Shown piece by piece: positions 11,549 to 24,150 of a stretch of DNA of 64,000 nt. Within the stretch, counting starts at the first letter, position 1. The number at the start of each line of letters is the position of its first letter. A program made the translations under genes and the position numbers. The stretch covers positions 70,033,638 through 70,097,637 of the forward strand of contig CM060177.1 of the NCBI GenBank assembly GCA_030549775.1. The letters are read 5' to 3'. Under the pieces are notes generated by a model. The model ran no database searches. It was not told the origin of the DNA and saw only the letters and a program-made list of their open reading frames with translations. The stretch comes from Tamarix chinensis. Lineage: Eukaryota; Streptophyta; Magnoliopsida; Caryophyllales; Tamaricaceae.

Positions 11549-12585
11549 TTATATGAAACCAAAATGACTGGCCAAATGTTATGAGATGATCCCCAGAAAT
11601 TATTAAATGGTTGGAAATAATCTGTAGCTAACCCAAGTCTCACACTACGAGGATCGTCTGCAAATGATGGAAACTCCTCATCAAAATACTTCCATGCTTG
11701 AGATTCCACTGGATGTCTCATTATCCTATCATCAACGCTATCTTCTTTATGCCAACGCATATCCTTTGATGTCACACCTGCCATAAATAACCTTTGCAAT
11801 CTACGTTTTATAGGAAAATATAGTAAAATTTGATGGGGAACCCTTTTTCCATCTATCTTCCACCTTGTCATATAGCATTGTGTACATTCTTATGCATCAA
11901 CATGTTCACACCAATAGATGATGCAATCATTTGGACATGCATGAATTTTTATACAAGCTAGCCCTAAATCATAGATGATGCTATGACACTCATCATAGGA
12001 ATTTAGAATATTACAACCTAATGTCCCATTTTAAAGCTTCAACATTTCACTAAAGGAGGTATTGCTCCAATGGTTCATACATTTAATATGTAGCAACTTC
12101 ATATGATACCCTAACTTTGAAACTCTAGATCCATCCAAAGTTAAATGCTCTTTAAACTCCTTCAAGAGGCAATAGAATCGAGCTGCTTTGCCAGTAAATT
12201 CTTTTTAGGTGAAGTTATGTTCATTTCTACCATTATTCTCTAAAAAATCCATCCCAATCACACCATAACCAACTTCTAATATCTCTATCATGTCATCATG
12301 ATACATAAAAGTATCTTGGACAGATAGAGAGACATTCAAAACCTCACCATTGTTATCCCACATAACATAACTTTGTAGAATTCCATTCTTCAACAAATGA
12401 AAGCGAACTTGAATTCTATTTTTGAAATGCACATTTGCACACTTATTACATGGACAACTAATCATTCTTTCATATTACAACTATTCATCTAAATGTGACA
12501 TGATAAAAGAAAAATCTAGAAAATAATCAATCCCTTCCAAATATTGAGGTGACGCTCAATTCAATTTCAGCCATTCTTTATCCAT
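11549..12585 (-). pseudogene. CACTA transposase Tnp2, N-terminal part
   Basis: A likely original start codon lies at 12585 (minus), giving MDKEWLKLN, typical of the transposase-associated domain at the Tnp2 N-terminus. A CPCNKC cysteine motif follows at 12430-12465, then FHLLKNGI. The frame 11871-11476 carries Tnp2 core motifs: YFPIKRRLQRLF, RWHKEDSVDDRIMRHP, DDPRSVRLGLATDYFQPF, and WPVILVSYNL at the insertion point. Stops and frameshifts occur between 11880 and 12200. The rest of the gene continues at 6785 on the far side of the Athila-like element; the two halves fit with only the GTAAA duplication between them. Confidence 0.88.
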
Positions 12586-12960
12586 TAGTATAACCTAATT
12601 TTTATTTCCATAGAAATTTAAACAATTTAGATGATATATAGAATCGCAATTAATAGTATAATTATCATAATTTAAATAATTTCCTCTCTTACTTTCTTCA
12701 TGTAAACTATACAAAGCCAAATGAAAAACTATAGAGTAATCATATGAATGAAAAAAAGAAGGAACAAAATAAAAAATACCAGTAGTTGTGAAAATATATA
12801 TATATCTAAATCGCCTTCTTTGATAAGAGAAGCCTATAAGAATGATGAAAAGTAAAAACATCATCATTATTATAATGCCAAAATTATTGTATACTACAAT
12901 AGATAATGTATTATGGGTATTATGGTAACTCTGAAGCTTCGATATTTTTTGCATGTCTAG
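12586..12960. other. Upstream region of the CACTA relic, no gene seen
   Basis: AT-rich sequence directly 5' of the Tnp2 start, presumably leader or promoter sequence of the old CACTA element. The 119-codon minus frame here (12595-12954) is Ile/Phe/Tyr-rich, as expected from AT-rich DNA, and resembles no known protein. Confidence 0.4.
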
Positions 12961-13560
12961 CTAAGAATTTTAACACACAAGAGGTAATCTCAGACTTTGG
13001 TTTGGGAAAATGTGACACATGGAAGGTTGAGTTGATGTTTCATAAATTTTAAGTTAGGTTTGATGGATAAAAATCAAATTTCACAACATATACACATCCA
13101 AAAATATATAACTAAGTCTGAATATTTATAAAATTAATTAAAGGATATTTGAAAATGATTTTAAGTTCAGTAACACTGTAGTATAGTAATCACAAAAGTT
13201 TTATAAATATTGGATAGTTAAAAGTTTGTGTCAGTGCTTCAAATACTAAAATATTACTAATCGGGTCATGAATAGAACTTTTATCTAGAGATCCCCAAAT
13301 AAAATTTTGCATTGGCTTACAAGACTCAAAAAAAGCCAAGGATTTAAAAAATGAGAAACATAGAATGATTTAGAATAAGCTTAATAGTCAAAAGTGGCTC
13401 AAAAGATCTCACATAAATACTATTTTAAGAAAGGATTTTAATTTTGATAAAATATATGATAAAATATTCAAAATAATAATATTTTATTTTAAATACAAAA
13501 GATCTTATACAAGTTTTGGTTTTAAGAAATGGTATATTTCATCACTACCCTTTTAAAAAG
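12961..13560 (-). repeat. Chromovirus 3' LTR fragment with polypurine tract
   Basis: At 13542-13560 the plus strand reads TCACTACCCTTTTAAAAAG, closely matching the PPT region of the full element (49366-49385). It abuts an LTR start in minus sense (TGAAATATACC at 13541). This is therefore the junction between LTR and internal region of another minus-strand element of the same group. The left limit of the LTR fragment is not visible; only its first few hundred bases appear to survive. About 100 bp of interior follows to 13664. Confidence 0.55.
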
Positions 13561-13664
13561 GAACTTTGTCCCAAAGTTGGGTAAAGTAGGGATAAAAACC
13601 AAATTTTAATCCAAAACAATGAATCAAGATTCTTTCAAAATGAAGCTTTAATGAATATTACAAT

Positions 13665-16480
13665 TGTAACACCCCAAAATCAGAACTTGAAAATTTCATT
13701 TAAATTTTATTTTGCAAAAGCGATAATTATAAAATGGTGGGTGTTACCGCCACACTCAACATAAGTTTGGTCTCCTCACCTTCCTTATGTCAAGTGCTAA
13801 AGCTTAAAACAATTCAGACCATAAATAAGGGTTTTGCAAATGAAAGATTATCCATACTATAAGACCATATAGGTAATTAAGTGACAAACGAGTTTTAGAA
13901 AATAATTAAAGGGGCACACGAAGGTGCAACAGTGGTTTACCCTTGTACTCACCCAGTCCATCGAATATTACAAAAGGGGGAATGGGGACAGGGTCCACTC
14001 ACTCCCTTATTCTAACTATTCATCTGGGTGATGCTCCTCAAAATCCTTCAACCACTGCATGCCACGAATGTACTCCTCTGAAAAGTGATAATATCAGTAC
14101 GAATTCCTCGTACTGAGTAAACCACAATGCCTCCGGAAAGGTAGCATACCCATATTTACAATTATCATACAAACAAGAGAATCAATTAAAATATACGATC
14201 ACATACAAAGCCACGATTTCATGATATAATTCCACATCACAATTAACAATACTTGTTAGGTCAAAATTCCTAACAAAGGCACTAAAAACATGCTTTCACA
14301 ACCATTTCAAAATACTAACGATCATACTTTATAGCATAATAGGAAGAATTATTGATATTCCAAACGATCTAACCAAGTTCAATTCACGCCTAATCCAATT
14401 ATTACAGATGTATTATGGTGGGTGTCTAATCCAGTTATATCATTTATATCTCAATTCTCGAGTAGAATACAATCCCATATCCAAGACAATGATCATCAAG
14501 GAGTTAATACCAAATCAATTCACTCAATTCAAGGGCAACGCTCGCCAAGGAAGCCACACGATATATTAGTCATCCATACTAAACATCAAAACTCAAGTCC
14601 TTAAATACGCGTAACCCCCTATAAGGTGTTTGGAATACCTACAGAGCAGAAGTGAGCCCCTTGACCCGAATGCCCAACCTATGTACTCGGGGGCTAAATC
14701 CAAGGCACAAGATTCCTTTCCAAACTCAAATCTTCCTCTTTAAATGGTTAATGTCTTATAAAATGTCAGGTTATTAATTTGAGAATACCAAGGTCCATAA
14801 TATTAAAACTTAGCCATCAATCAATCAACCAATGCCAAATCTAAAGGATCGCAATAATTCCAAGCCAACACAACATAGGGTTAGGCATCATGCCATAGCC
14901 CGAATAATTATCCAATCCAATTATTTAATCCATCCGTTTAATTATTTCCAAAGTTATTCTGAGGTCAAAACTTAAGTCAACTAGCCAAATTATTCTCTTT
15001 TGAATCATATTTTCCCTAATGACCAAAATACCCTTCAACCTATAACTACCACATTTTCCTTTACTTTATTACCAGATTTATCTCTATAGGATATTTGTCA
15101 TGAAAATGCTAACATAAAATAGCTAACGATAGTTTATCATACAATAATTTCTTCAGTACGACAAAGGACCATATTACCCCTAAGCATTCACCATACATAG
15201 TACACATATACACTCCTAGCATGCATTTCTAGTATCTCATAAAATTCATGTAATTTCCACGAATAACTTTCAAATACGAATCATGGTATCTAAAATTTAC
15301 ATTTTTACCCCTAGAACATGCAACACACAATAATCACCATTTAAGCACATTTATACTCTAACTTAACATCCTATACGTCCAAAAATATCTAAAATATCCA
15401 AGGAACACATTTAACTAATTTGTAGGTCTACCATGAAACATGACAAATTTCCGGTTGGACTCTAACCCTAAATATGCACATTTCTCTTTGGCATAAACTA
15501 TATATGTTGTCATAAGCATACACTTCCAATTTTTTTTGAATACTACTTTGGCATATAAATATTAGCATGATAACATATATTAGTCTGCACATCATAATAT
15601 TCACATAGAAATGAACTAAAACATGCTTCCATTTCCCAACAAAATACAAGTTATTTGACATCCTCAACCTAGCATGATTTTTATCCTAGAAAACTAACCT
15701 ATCATTTTCACACAAGATTCTACCATTTACGGATTAGTTGGATTTACCTTTGAGCTAAGAAAATAATACCACGAAAAATATTCTTCCAAGGATACCTTAA
15801 GCGATGTTGATATTACCTAAAAATAAATAACACCATCCACACAACTATGCATGCATTAGTATCTTTACTAAATAAAATAATAAAATGACAACCTATGAGA
15901 ACTAATGCCCAAAATAAGATTAGGGAATTAACCAATGTACCACACTCACCGGAGGGTAGAATACTTACGCTGGAAGGAGGTGCTACTTAGTAAGGTAAAT
16001 CACGAGGGGAGAGGGAAGCTTGGCAAGGTTGCAAGTTTGGTAATTTTTGGTAGTGGGCTTGATGGTGAAAGGGAGCAAGTTGGGGGCTTCAAAACAAAGG
16101 CACCCGGTTGTTGGTTTGGTGGTGCAAATGGAGTGAAGTGGAGGCTGTAGGCAAGGACACTCAGTGATAGAAGTAGAAGAAGAAAAAGAAGGGAATTGTA
16201 GGGAGAAAAAGGGAGAACCGAAAGGGAGAGGGAAGGAGGGATCTTGCTGCAGGTCGGGGCTGAAGAAGGGAAGGGAAAAATAGGGGAAAGATGGGGCGGC
16301 TGCAAAAGTTGGATGGGTTGGATGTTGTAGGTTGTTTGATGGTGTAGGTGGGTGTCAAATGCATCGGAGAAGGGAAGAGGTCTGCAGGAGGGTAGGCTGT
16401 TGCGTGGGGAAGGAAGGAAATGGATGGGTAATGAGCTAGGATGGTCGAGTAGGTGCGCAAGCAGTATCAAACCTTTGAAA
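13665..16480 (-). repeat. Long LTR, family B copy A (truncated)
   Basis: It begins TGTAACACCCC at 13665 and is collinear with the solo LTR at 26595-30524 for about 2.8 kb. Shared landmarks are the GACATAAGT..TGGTCTCCTCACC segment near 13760/26690, the CGCCAAGG/GCGAAGC zone near 14545/27508, the GCATACACTT zone near 15510/28520 and the purine-rich block at 15950-16460. Similarity fades near 16480, before the expected terminal GGGGTATTACA, so the LTR-sense start is missing. Open frames in 16000-16470 (minus) lie in the pyrimidine-rich tract and are not treated as genes. Confidence 0.7.
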
Positions 16481-17620
16481 TCATTACCCCTTATACAAAA
16501 AAAAATAATTATTTACTAATGCCAACAAGTAAAGGTTAGCACTATCCACCTTAAAAGATAAAAGCAATCCGGCAATCAATAATAACTAATACTTCTCTAA
16601 AAAGAAAACTCATTGCGATAAATGTCACTTCCTTAATTTACCATCCTCCAACTTCTCTTTTTTTTTCATTAATACAAAATCAACATTAACAAAAAATCTT
16701 CAGTACTTATGTCTCCTTAAATATCATTAAAAATTAATACAACTAAATCCTCAATAAGCATTTTACTTATGCATATTTAATCCCAAACTTACAAATTCTT
16801 CCATTATATGTTTATCTCATTATACAACGGTAACTCCTACATAACATCCAAAGTTATCTTCTTAGTTTTTCTAATTCCAAAAGTATATCATTACCCAATA
16901 CAAACTTATCATCATTATACTCAAACCCTAACTAGCAATGAAACCCTCAAGAAATTACCAAATATAGGGAGCATACGAGGTCAAGGACAATCTAATATGG
17001 TAACTACCCATCTTAAAAATCATTAATATTCATTTCACAACTATGTCTGTCCTAGTCACAAAACTATTATTATACCACAAATTCCCAACAATTACTGATT
17101 TATCATAATACTCCAACTATTAAATCTTTTAACTATATTACCAAAGGGAGCCTCTAATTCTCAAACCTAAGGTAAAACCACAAATCCATACTTATCCAAG
17201 GATCTTTTCACTCAAGGAAATCTAAAACCTAATCTTCATGCATGTTCAACCTAAACCTAATTTTTAAACTAGACAAATAATTCAAACAAGGAATTATACT
17301 TTTGAAGATGATTAACCTTGTCGGTTGTCCTTAATTTGTAGCAAAAAAAAAAAACCCTTATTGCTCCATCTTACCAGGTGTGCTTGATGGCAAAGTTGCT
17401 CGTTGTAGGTACTTGAAGGTCAGCGGCCATTGTCGAAATCACCACCAAACACCACCAATTGTCATCCGTTGCTCTAGTGGAAGAATAACTATAGGCAGAG
17501 TTACATGGGTCTGGCCTGGCGGACGAATTTGTGCTTAGGCGTTAGTTGACTATGAGTTATCAGAAACCATGGGACATCGAGCATAGTTAGGATAATTAGG
17601 AAATATTCCTTTTTTTTGTT
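16481..17620. other. Unassigned AT-rich sequence
   Basis: No protein-like frame, terminal repeat or clear match to the rest of the window was found. Features such as GATTAACCTTG near 17310 resemble the middle of reversed long LTRs, so this may be another decayed LTR. The GC-richer stretch 17380-17580 is unexplained. Confidence 0.3.
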
Positions 17621-18763
17621 GTCGTTTCTTATCGCTAAAAAGTCAAGCTAAAATTTTTTTGGCCCAACTCAGATTTTTCAGAAAAATTTTATCCGTTACA
17701 GAAGCTAAATAAAAATTTACTTAATTATTTTTTGTCACACATAATTAGAATCGACGCAAAACTTAGTAGAGTTTGAACTTTATGAAACTATTTTTTACCA
17801 CAATTTAAAAAATATGTTGCTAAAAATATATTAAAATTTGTGTATCATACTTTCAGCCACAATTAATAAAATCCGTTGCTAAGGTTATATTGAAATTGGT
17901 GAAAATATTTTCGCCCACAATTTTTCATAATGATTTTATCTGTTGCAGAAGTTAAATTAAAATTTAGAAAATTATTTATTGTCATAGTTAATCAGATTCG
18001 TTGTGAAAGTTAGTGGAGTTCGAAAATTGTAAAATTATTTTTTTCCACGATTTAACAGATCCATTGCTAAAGTTATTTTGAAATTTTTTAAAATATGTTT
18101 TGAAAAAATTAGTAAAATTCATTGCTACATAAGAGAGTTAATTTTCTTATAATCTTTTCAAAGAATTTTATTTGTTTCTTAATTAAGTTCAATCAGATAA
18201 AAAATAGTGTAATATTTTTTTATGATTCTTCTAAAAAAAATTTTTGCTAATATGATTTTTCTAAAATAAAAAAAAATTGCATAATATATTTTTTTTAAAT
18301 TTTTTAGCTTAATTATTTTTTTAAGTTCTGAAAATAAAAAGTAAATAAATATTTTAGCCACGACAAAAAGTTATTGAAAAAAAGCGTTCGCAAAAAAATT
18401 ATTGTAGCAAAATAGTAATTTTTTTACCAACAACAATGTCTCGTGATTATAAATAAGGTACATGAAACACCCTCTAGTCTGGTAAAAGTTTTAGTTGCGG
18501 CTTAACAAGTTGTTACAAAATAAAACTTTCATAACAAAATTATCGTTGCAAAAGTTATCTATTTTTTAGCAACGATCAATTATTGTGGCATTAAAAGTAT
18601 TTTTTATAGAAATGATATGTTATTGTTGTAAATAAAATGTGTCCTTTATGGCAACAAGATTTTACCACAAAAGTTAACAATTGTTGCAAAAAATAATTTT
18701 TTAGCAATGAAAATTTAAAGTTATGGCTAAAACGCATTGCCAAAAATTACTTTTCTTGTAGTG
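17621..18763 (-). mobile_element. CACTA-like transposon terminus with subterminal repeats
   Basis: It ends at 18763 with ACTTTTCTTGTAGTG; read on minus this is CACTACAAGAAAAGT, the canonical CACTA terminal inverted repeat. Inside lie many short degenerate repeats of the GTTGCTAAA / GCAACGA / TTGTAGCAAAA type on both strands. A tandem zone at about 17690-18180 has units of roughly 100 bp (TCCGTTGCTAAAGTTAT type). Such repeat-dense subterminal regions bind transposase in this superfamily. The partner terminus and 3-bp target duplication were not identified. It might be the 5' end of the same CACTA element whose Tnp2 lies at 4573-12585, separated by later LTR insertions; this is inference. Confidence 0.6.
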
Positions 18764-20200
18764 TCTTGAAATATGTTCATTTCATTTAAATCGTTAAAAT
18801 GCCAGAAAACCCCATTTACATAATTAGTGGATTATTAATTTTTCTCTTTTTTTCGTTAAGTGTTAAACCAACTCTAAAGATACATATTTTTATATATTAA
18901 TTTTTCTAAGATTATTTTCCAACGATCCATAATAATTTTAACCTAGGTTTATTTGTTTTGTATTTGTAGAAAAATGTCTTTCTAAGAGTTTTATATGTTT
19001 GGCGTTTTTGTAATTTTCTATTTGTCGAGTACCATATCAACTCTAATATCAAACACTTTTATATATCTAAGTTTTTAAAATTATTTTACGTAATCTAATA
19101 TATTTTTAATCAATTTGCTAAGTTTTCTAATAAATTTTCATTAATAAACTTGTTTTAAAATTTAATAACCATAAATTAAATGTAATTAATTCCCTAACCA
19201 TACATTGAATCTTAACTATTCTTCTAATTAAATTAAATCTTATTTATGGGCCTAGTTAATATCATTTAGCCAAAAATTTTGTATAAAAAAAAACATAAAA
19301 CAACCAATTATCTATGACATAAACACTTGCACACTCAATTTTAATCACTCTCTTTCTTACACACCTATCATCCTATCTTTCATCCAAGTGTTAGCAATGT
19401 TAACCTACCTTTCACACTTCTCCATTTAGTTCATTCCAAAAAAACTATTTTTCCCTATTTCATAAATTGGAATGAAAAACCACATAAAATCATGATTTCC
19501 AATCTTTATAACTCAACTGAATTCTTTTGAAATTCTTAGGCCTACATTATCTCTCATTTGTTAGCCTCTTGATCTCATTTTTGTTTTCTGTTTACCCTTG
19601 TATTGCACTAGTTTTCTTCCAACACTTGGTATCCTTAGAATAACACCCAATTATGCTTCTTTTCACCCTCATTCCCCCTTTGTCAACAACACATGCATAT
19701 AATAATTATAAAAATACTTGAAAGCATTGTGTATAGTACTAAAATACACCAAGGGAAAAGTAAGTGGTAGGGAAAAACCCAAAACATGGATCTCTAAATA
19801 CCAATAAAATAAATCTTTAGATGTCCACACTCATCTAAACCTATTCATAACATAAGATGAGCTAACAACCCTCAAATAACTACATAATGTCCTCTTCTTT
19901 TGGGACTAATTAGGTGAATTAGAAATGGGTACATCGGTATCTGCATACTAAGTAAACCAAGTTATTTCCTTATTAGGAGTCATGAAGCATGCAAGGCTAA
20001 GGCATGATAAAATAGATCATATGATAAACTGAAAATTTTCCCATATTTTTACCATGATTTCCCTTCATTTATGTAGTCTTTTTGGCATCTTATTTGTGTT
20101 ACCACTTTCTTGATAATGGTTTTCAACAAATTTCACATAATCATAAATATACAAGGAAATAAAGCATGGAACTAATAAAATAATCAAATATGGAAGGAAT
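18764..20200. other. AT-rich sequence without recognisable features
   Basis: No open frame with protein-like composition, no terminal repeats and no internal duplications were noticed. It is the probable flank of the CACTA-like terminus. Confidence 0.4.
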
Positions 20201-21525
20201 TAAATGAAGACAATCAACCTCAAAGTGAAGAGGGTTAAAGAACTAAAAAGAGGAGCAAAGGAAGCAAGAGGAGGGAGAAGTGAGTGTTGCACAGCTACAA
20301 TACAACCAAATTCAAAACACATAACTCTAAATCAACATTATATCGAGGGAAAAAAATTTGCACGGCCACCTCGTGCAACCTTGCACAACTATACAACTAT
20401 CAAAAAAACAAGCCACACACATTTCTACGCACAACCTCAGCAGGGCTGTGCATGTGCAGTCTGCTAAGAGAAGAAAAGCTGCATAGCCAGCCAGTGCAAC
20501 CTTGCACTATCGTATAGCTAATAGTTATCGCTTTTCACACGATCTTCTCCCACATCTCTTTCCACTCTTTTCTATATCGAATTCAATGAAGTATAAAAAG
20601 AGGTGTAAGATAGATTGAAAAAAAGGTTAAAGGTTGAATTTCTCTTTATTATTCTTAAGTAAAAATAACTCCTTGTAGTTTACTTTGAATTCTTATGCAA
20701 TTTTTGTCCTTCAATCAAGATTAGTCAAGTGTGTATCTCAATTCTATAGATCCTTATTTTCACCTTTAATCTATGGTTTTATCTGTTCATTCTCTTTTCC
20801 GTTATTTATTATATATGTAATATGCATGCCAATTACATTTATTTTCTACATTTCTTTCGATTCATGAGTGAGTAATTATCTTTTCGAGGATTGAACTAGG
20901 ATCTATTTGATATGAATAGAATGAGTTAAATTGTATGTTGTATGGATGATTCATATAGATTGTTTCGTATGTTAGAAATTATTGATATAATTCAGGTTTG
21001 ATAAAAACTAATTTTATATATATAGACATTAACTATAATTGAAAAGTTGACATCAATGTTAGAAAATTAATATAAAAATGGGAATTTAATTGATCACGAG
21101 AATATACAATTGACTCATAGGTACTATTTAGTTGGTGATGTTTAATGGATTTAATCTAATTTATTAATCACAAATGTAGTCAATGAATTAGATTATATAC
21201 ATTCCTAGACCTTGAAAGAGGCTAGTTAATCACAATTGACCAATTGTTAATAGTAATTTTGAATTGTACTACAATATATTATTAATTCATTTTTGGATAC
21301 CGAAAATGAGATAAAACTTTAATCCTAGGCTTTAAATCTACAGTTTCATCATCTATAATTTATTAGTAATTTTATTATTTACTTCTATTTTCTCACTTTA
21401 TAATGATGTAGATAGCTAAAATAATAAAAATCAATAATTAATTACAAAGTCCTTGTGGATATGACCTTAACATACTACAATGAAGTCGTGCACTTGTGGA
21501 TTAGTGATTATCATCACACTACAAT
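20201..21525 (+). repeat. Probable Athila/Tat-like LTR remnant (plus)
   Basis: The end of this interval (about 21445-21520) reads AAGTCCTTGTGGATATGACC and then TCGTGCACTTGTGGATTAGT. This is the phrase usually found at the 3' end of Athila/Tat-type LTRs just before the PBS. An ACCTTGAAAGAGGCTAG phrase near 21210 also fits that group. Around 20340-20510 are repeated GTGCAACCTTGCAC-type words. Neither LTR boundary nor a PBS is visible, because solo LTR C inserted at 21526 and the downstream DNA is unrecognised. The family assignment rests on recalled motif resemblance only. Confidence 0.4.
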
Positions 21526-22814
21526 TGTAATAGCCCATGCTAAACTCCTTTAAATTATATTTAGAATTATGTTGATATAAAATAATTGAGTTTTAGTTTT
21601 GCTCAAATCAATTAACTAGTTTGCCTACAATTTTAGATCTATTTCTTATTTTGGTTTGAATTTCTTTCAAATTATTATGAAAAATTCTTATTTGAGTTCA
21701 ATTATTCTAATAATCATGTTTTAGTGCTTTGGGAATATTTTCACATTAATTAGATCATTATATAATTTTAATTATTAAATTTTTTCCAAAAGGCCATTTT
21801 TAAAGGCAAGCGTCCTCTTTTTCTTCTCCCTCACATCTCCCTCTCTCTTTTGGCATATGGTGGTGTGAGATTGGCTTTGTGCACCCTTCCCTAACTTTCC
21901 AACCCATTACCATGCCCATCTCTGACTACACTCAACCCCCACCCCACAAAGTCAGCCCTCACTTCTTAACTTGTCCACACTTAACCTCACTAGACTCATC
22001 CCCCTTTTTCCTAAGAAGGTCGACCAGCCTTACTCCTATACTTCTCATTTTCTGATCTATTTTCATTCCTCACTTATTTTCTTACTCTCTTCTCCCTTTT
22101 TCTTGTTGAAATTTCACTAAGTGTTGAGCACCAATCCATTTTCCCCTCTTCCTTCTTCTATTAAAAAACAAATAAAGATCCTCTCTGATTTTTTCCTTTG
22201 AATTTTTCAAGAATTATCTTCCTTCTTATATTCCAATCTTAGTTTTATTTCTCTCTTAATTTCCTTAATCAAGAATTAAAGTTGAGAAAAGTTGGAGATT
22301 TCAGCTCCCCTTTCGACACCCTATTTTTTAGTCAAAAGTGGTGTTTTGTGTCTCTCTTCTTCTTCTTCATCTACAAATTTTCTTCATTTTTATGAAGTTT
22401 GAAAAGAGGATTTTAATAATTCTCTTAGGAATCTAAGTTCTACTAGATAGGCCATCCAATAATAGATTTGTGCTAGAAGAATTCCTTTAAGGTACGACAT
22501 TCTTATTTGTAACATAATTAGATTTATGTACTATATTTAGGTTCCATGTGTTAGTGCTTATATGAATATGATCTAATTGTGTTCCATGTTTTAAGCATGT
22601 GATATAATTCTCTTCAAGTAAGTGTTATTGAGATTCTCTAATTTTAAATATCAAATGGGTTGTTTGCGCATGATTTGTTTAAGAGTGTACATTACCATGT
22701 ATCCATGTAATTCTATGTGTGTAGCATGTATTTTTTTTTAACATAGAACAATGCTAGGATTAATATGGTAAAGTGTGGTAAATTTTGTTTTGTGTTTCAC
22801 AAGTTAGGGTAGTG

Positions 22815-23305
22815 TTTTACCCATACTAGTTGATCGATTCCTCAAACCCATCAACTAGTTTTAAGAGTAGTCAAATGGTTTGGAATTTTAGATTGGTTAG
22901 TCATAAGATCAGTTGATTGGTTTGGTAAACTAGTCGACTAGTTTTGATGAACAGTCGATCGGTTGGTCAAACTCATCAACTAGTGTCCTTATAGACAAAA
23001 ATGGTTCGATCTCTACTTAGACCCATTGACCGATTAGACCAAACTAGTTGACTAGTTACTATGATCAATCCATCCGTTGGTCAAACCCATCAATTGGTTT
23101 CTCTTTAAGCCAAAATGGGTTAGTATTTTCTTAGACCCATTGACCTATTGGACAAAAATTGTTAATTTTTTATCATAAATAGTTAATTAGTGAGGCCAAC
23201 TAGTCAATCGGTGTTTTGGTTTTGTTTTAGTCTAGGTCAGGTACGACTAAACCAATCAACTGGATCGAAGGACTGATCGATTGGTCTGGTTAGAACCATC
23301 TAGTT
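22815..23305. repeat. Block of self-complementary ACTAGT/GATCGATTGGT words in LTR C
   Basis: About 490 bp in which variants of CCCATCAACTAGTTT, GATCGATTGGT and GGTCAAACCCATCAA recur irregularly, roughly 12-15 times. Many occurrences lie in mutually inverted orientation. One copy is the perfect palindrome ACTAGTCGACTAGT near 22929. Nothing comparable was seen in the other long LTRs. Confidence 0.7.
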
Positions 23306-23859
23306 TGTTGTGAATTGTTATGTTTCTTTTTGGCCTTTTTATGTTTATAATTCCATGTATTTGCAACAATTTAATTATGATTTCAACTACAATTAACCAG
23401 CTTTAATATAAATCACCATAATGACATTTAAGACTTATTTTTGGATAAGTTTGGAGACATCTGCACCCAAATAGCGGCTTTTATGCCTTGTGGATGAGTT
23501 TGGTTTCATATATAAAGATCCAAATGGTGGCTCTAATGTCTTGTGATATGTTTGATGTTATCACTTAGGAATACCTAATTTGTTTAAATAATGGATTTTA
23601 CCTGGTTTTGATGGTATCACTTGGAAATACCTAATTTAGTTATGTGTGGAGTTTGCTGTGATTCATTATATCACTTATACATAAATAATGGTTTAAGATT
23701 TCATTCAAGACTTTTTCTTTGGCTCTCAAGGTAGATATCGAGAATTAGTGGGTGGATCACCCTTCTATTTCCTTCTCTACTAGGTTGCACTCCGTAAAGG
23801 GTATGTGCATATCTTTGAGGTATAGGATTATACTATGGTAGAATGACATGGAATCCGTG

Positions 23860-24150
23860 TTTAGTACAAGTGGGTGAGGTATCTCAGTACAAGCCCCCTA
23901 GAACTTCATATTTTCCATTACTTATGTGGGTATGCTATTACAAATTTGTTATCCCTCGCGACATAGATATTAAAGGTGTGCTGGGTGAGGTATCCCAGTA
24001 AAAGTCCCCTTGGTGTACTTTAACCACATGTGATGGTTGTGCTATCCTTATTTGTGGCAGGTGCACTCAATGTGTGGTGGGTGTGGTATCTTTAAAGAAA
24101 TCCCCTTTTATGTTTCTTGACCTAGTGTGATGGTTGTGGTATCCCATTAT
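23860..24150 (+). repeat. ~105-bp tandem modules in LTR C
   Basis: GGGTGAGGTATCTCAGTA near 23873, GGGTGAGGTATCCCAGTA near 23982 and GGGTGTGGTATC near 24080 each precede a CCCC-containing word. They alternate with GATGGTTGTG-type words, giving about three imperfect copies. The array occupies the same relative place in the LTR as the CCACTATTAT hairpin modules of the other families. Confidence 0.65.

Noticed and set aside
12595..12954. 119-codon minus frame upstream of Tnp2
   Set aside because: AT-rich composition with hydrophobic bias and no recognisable motif; it lies just upstream of the better supported Tnp2 start at 12585.
13650..13670. ATTACA..TGTAAC junction suggesting two LTRs end to end
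   Set aside because: No PBS or PPT and no LTR-like sequence was found immediately to the left, so the match may be chance.
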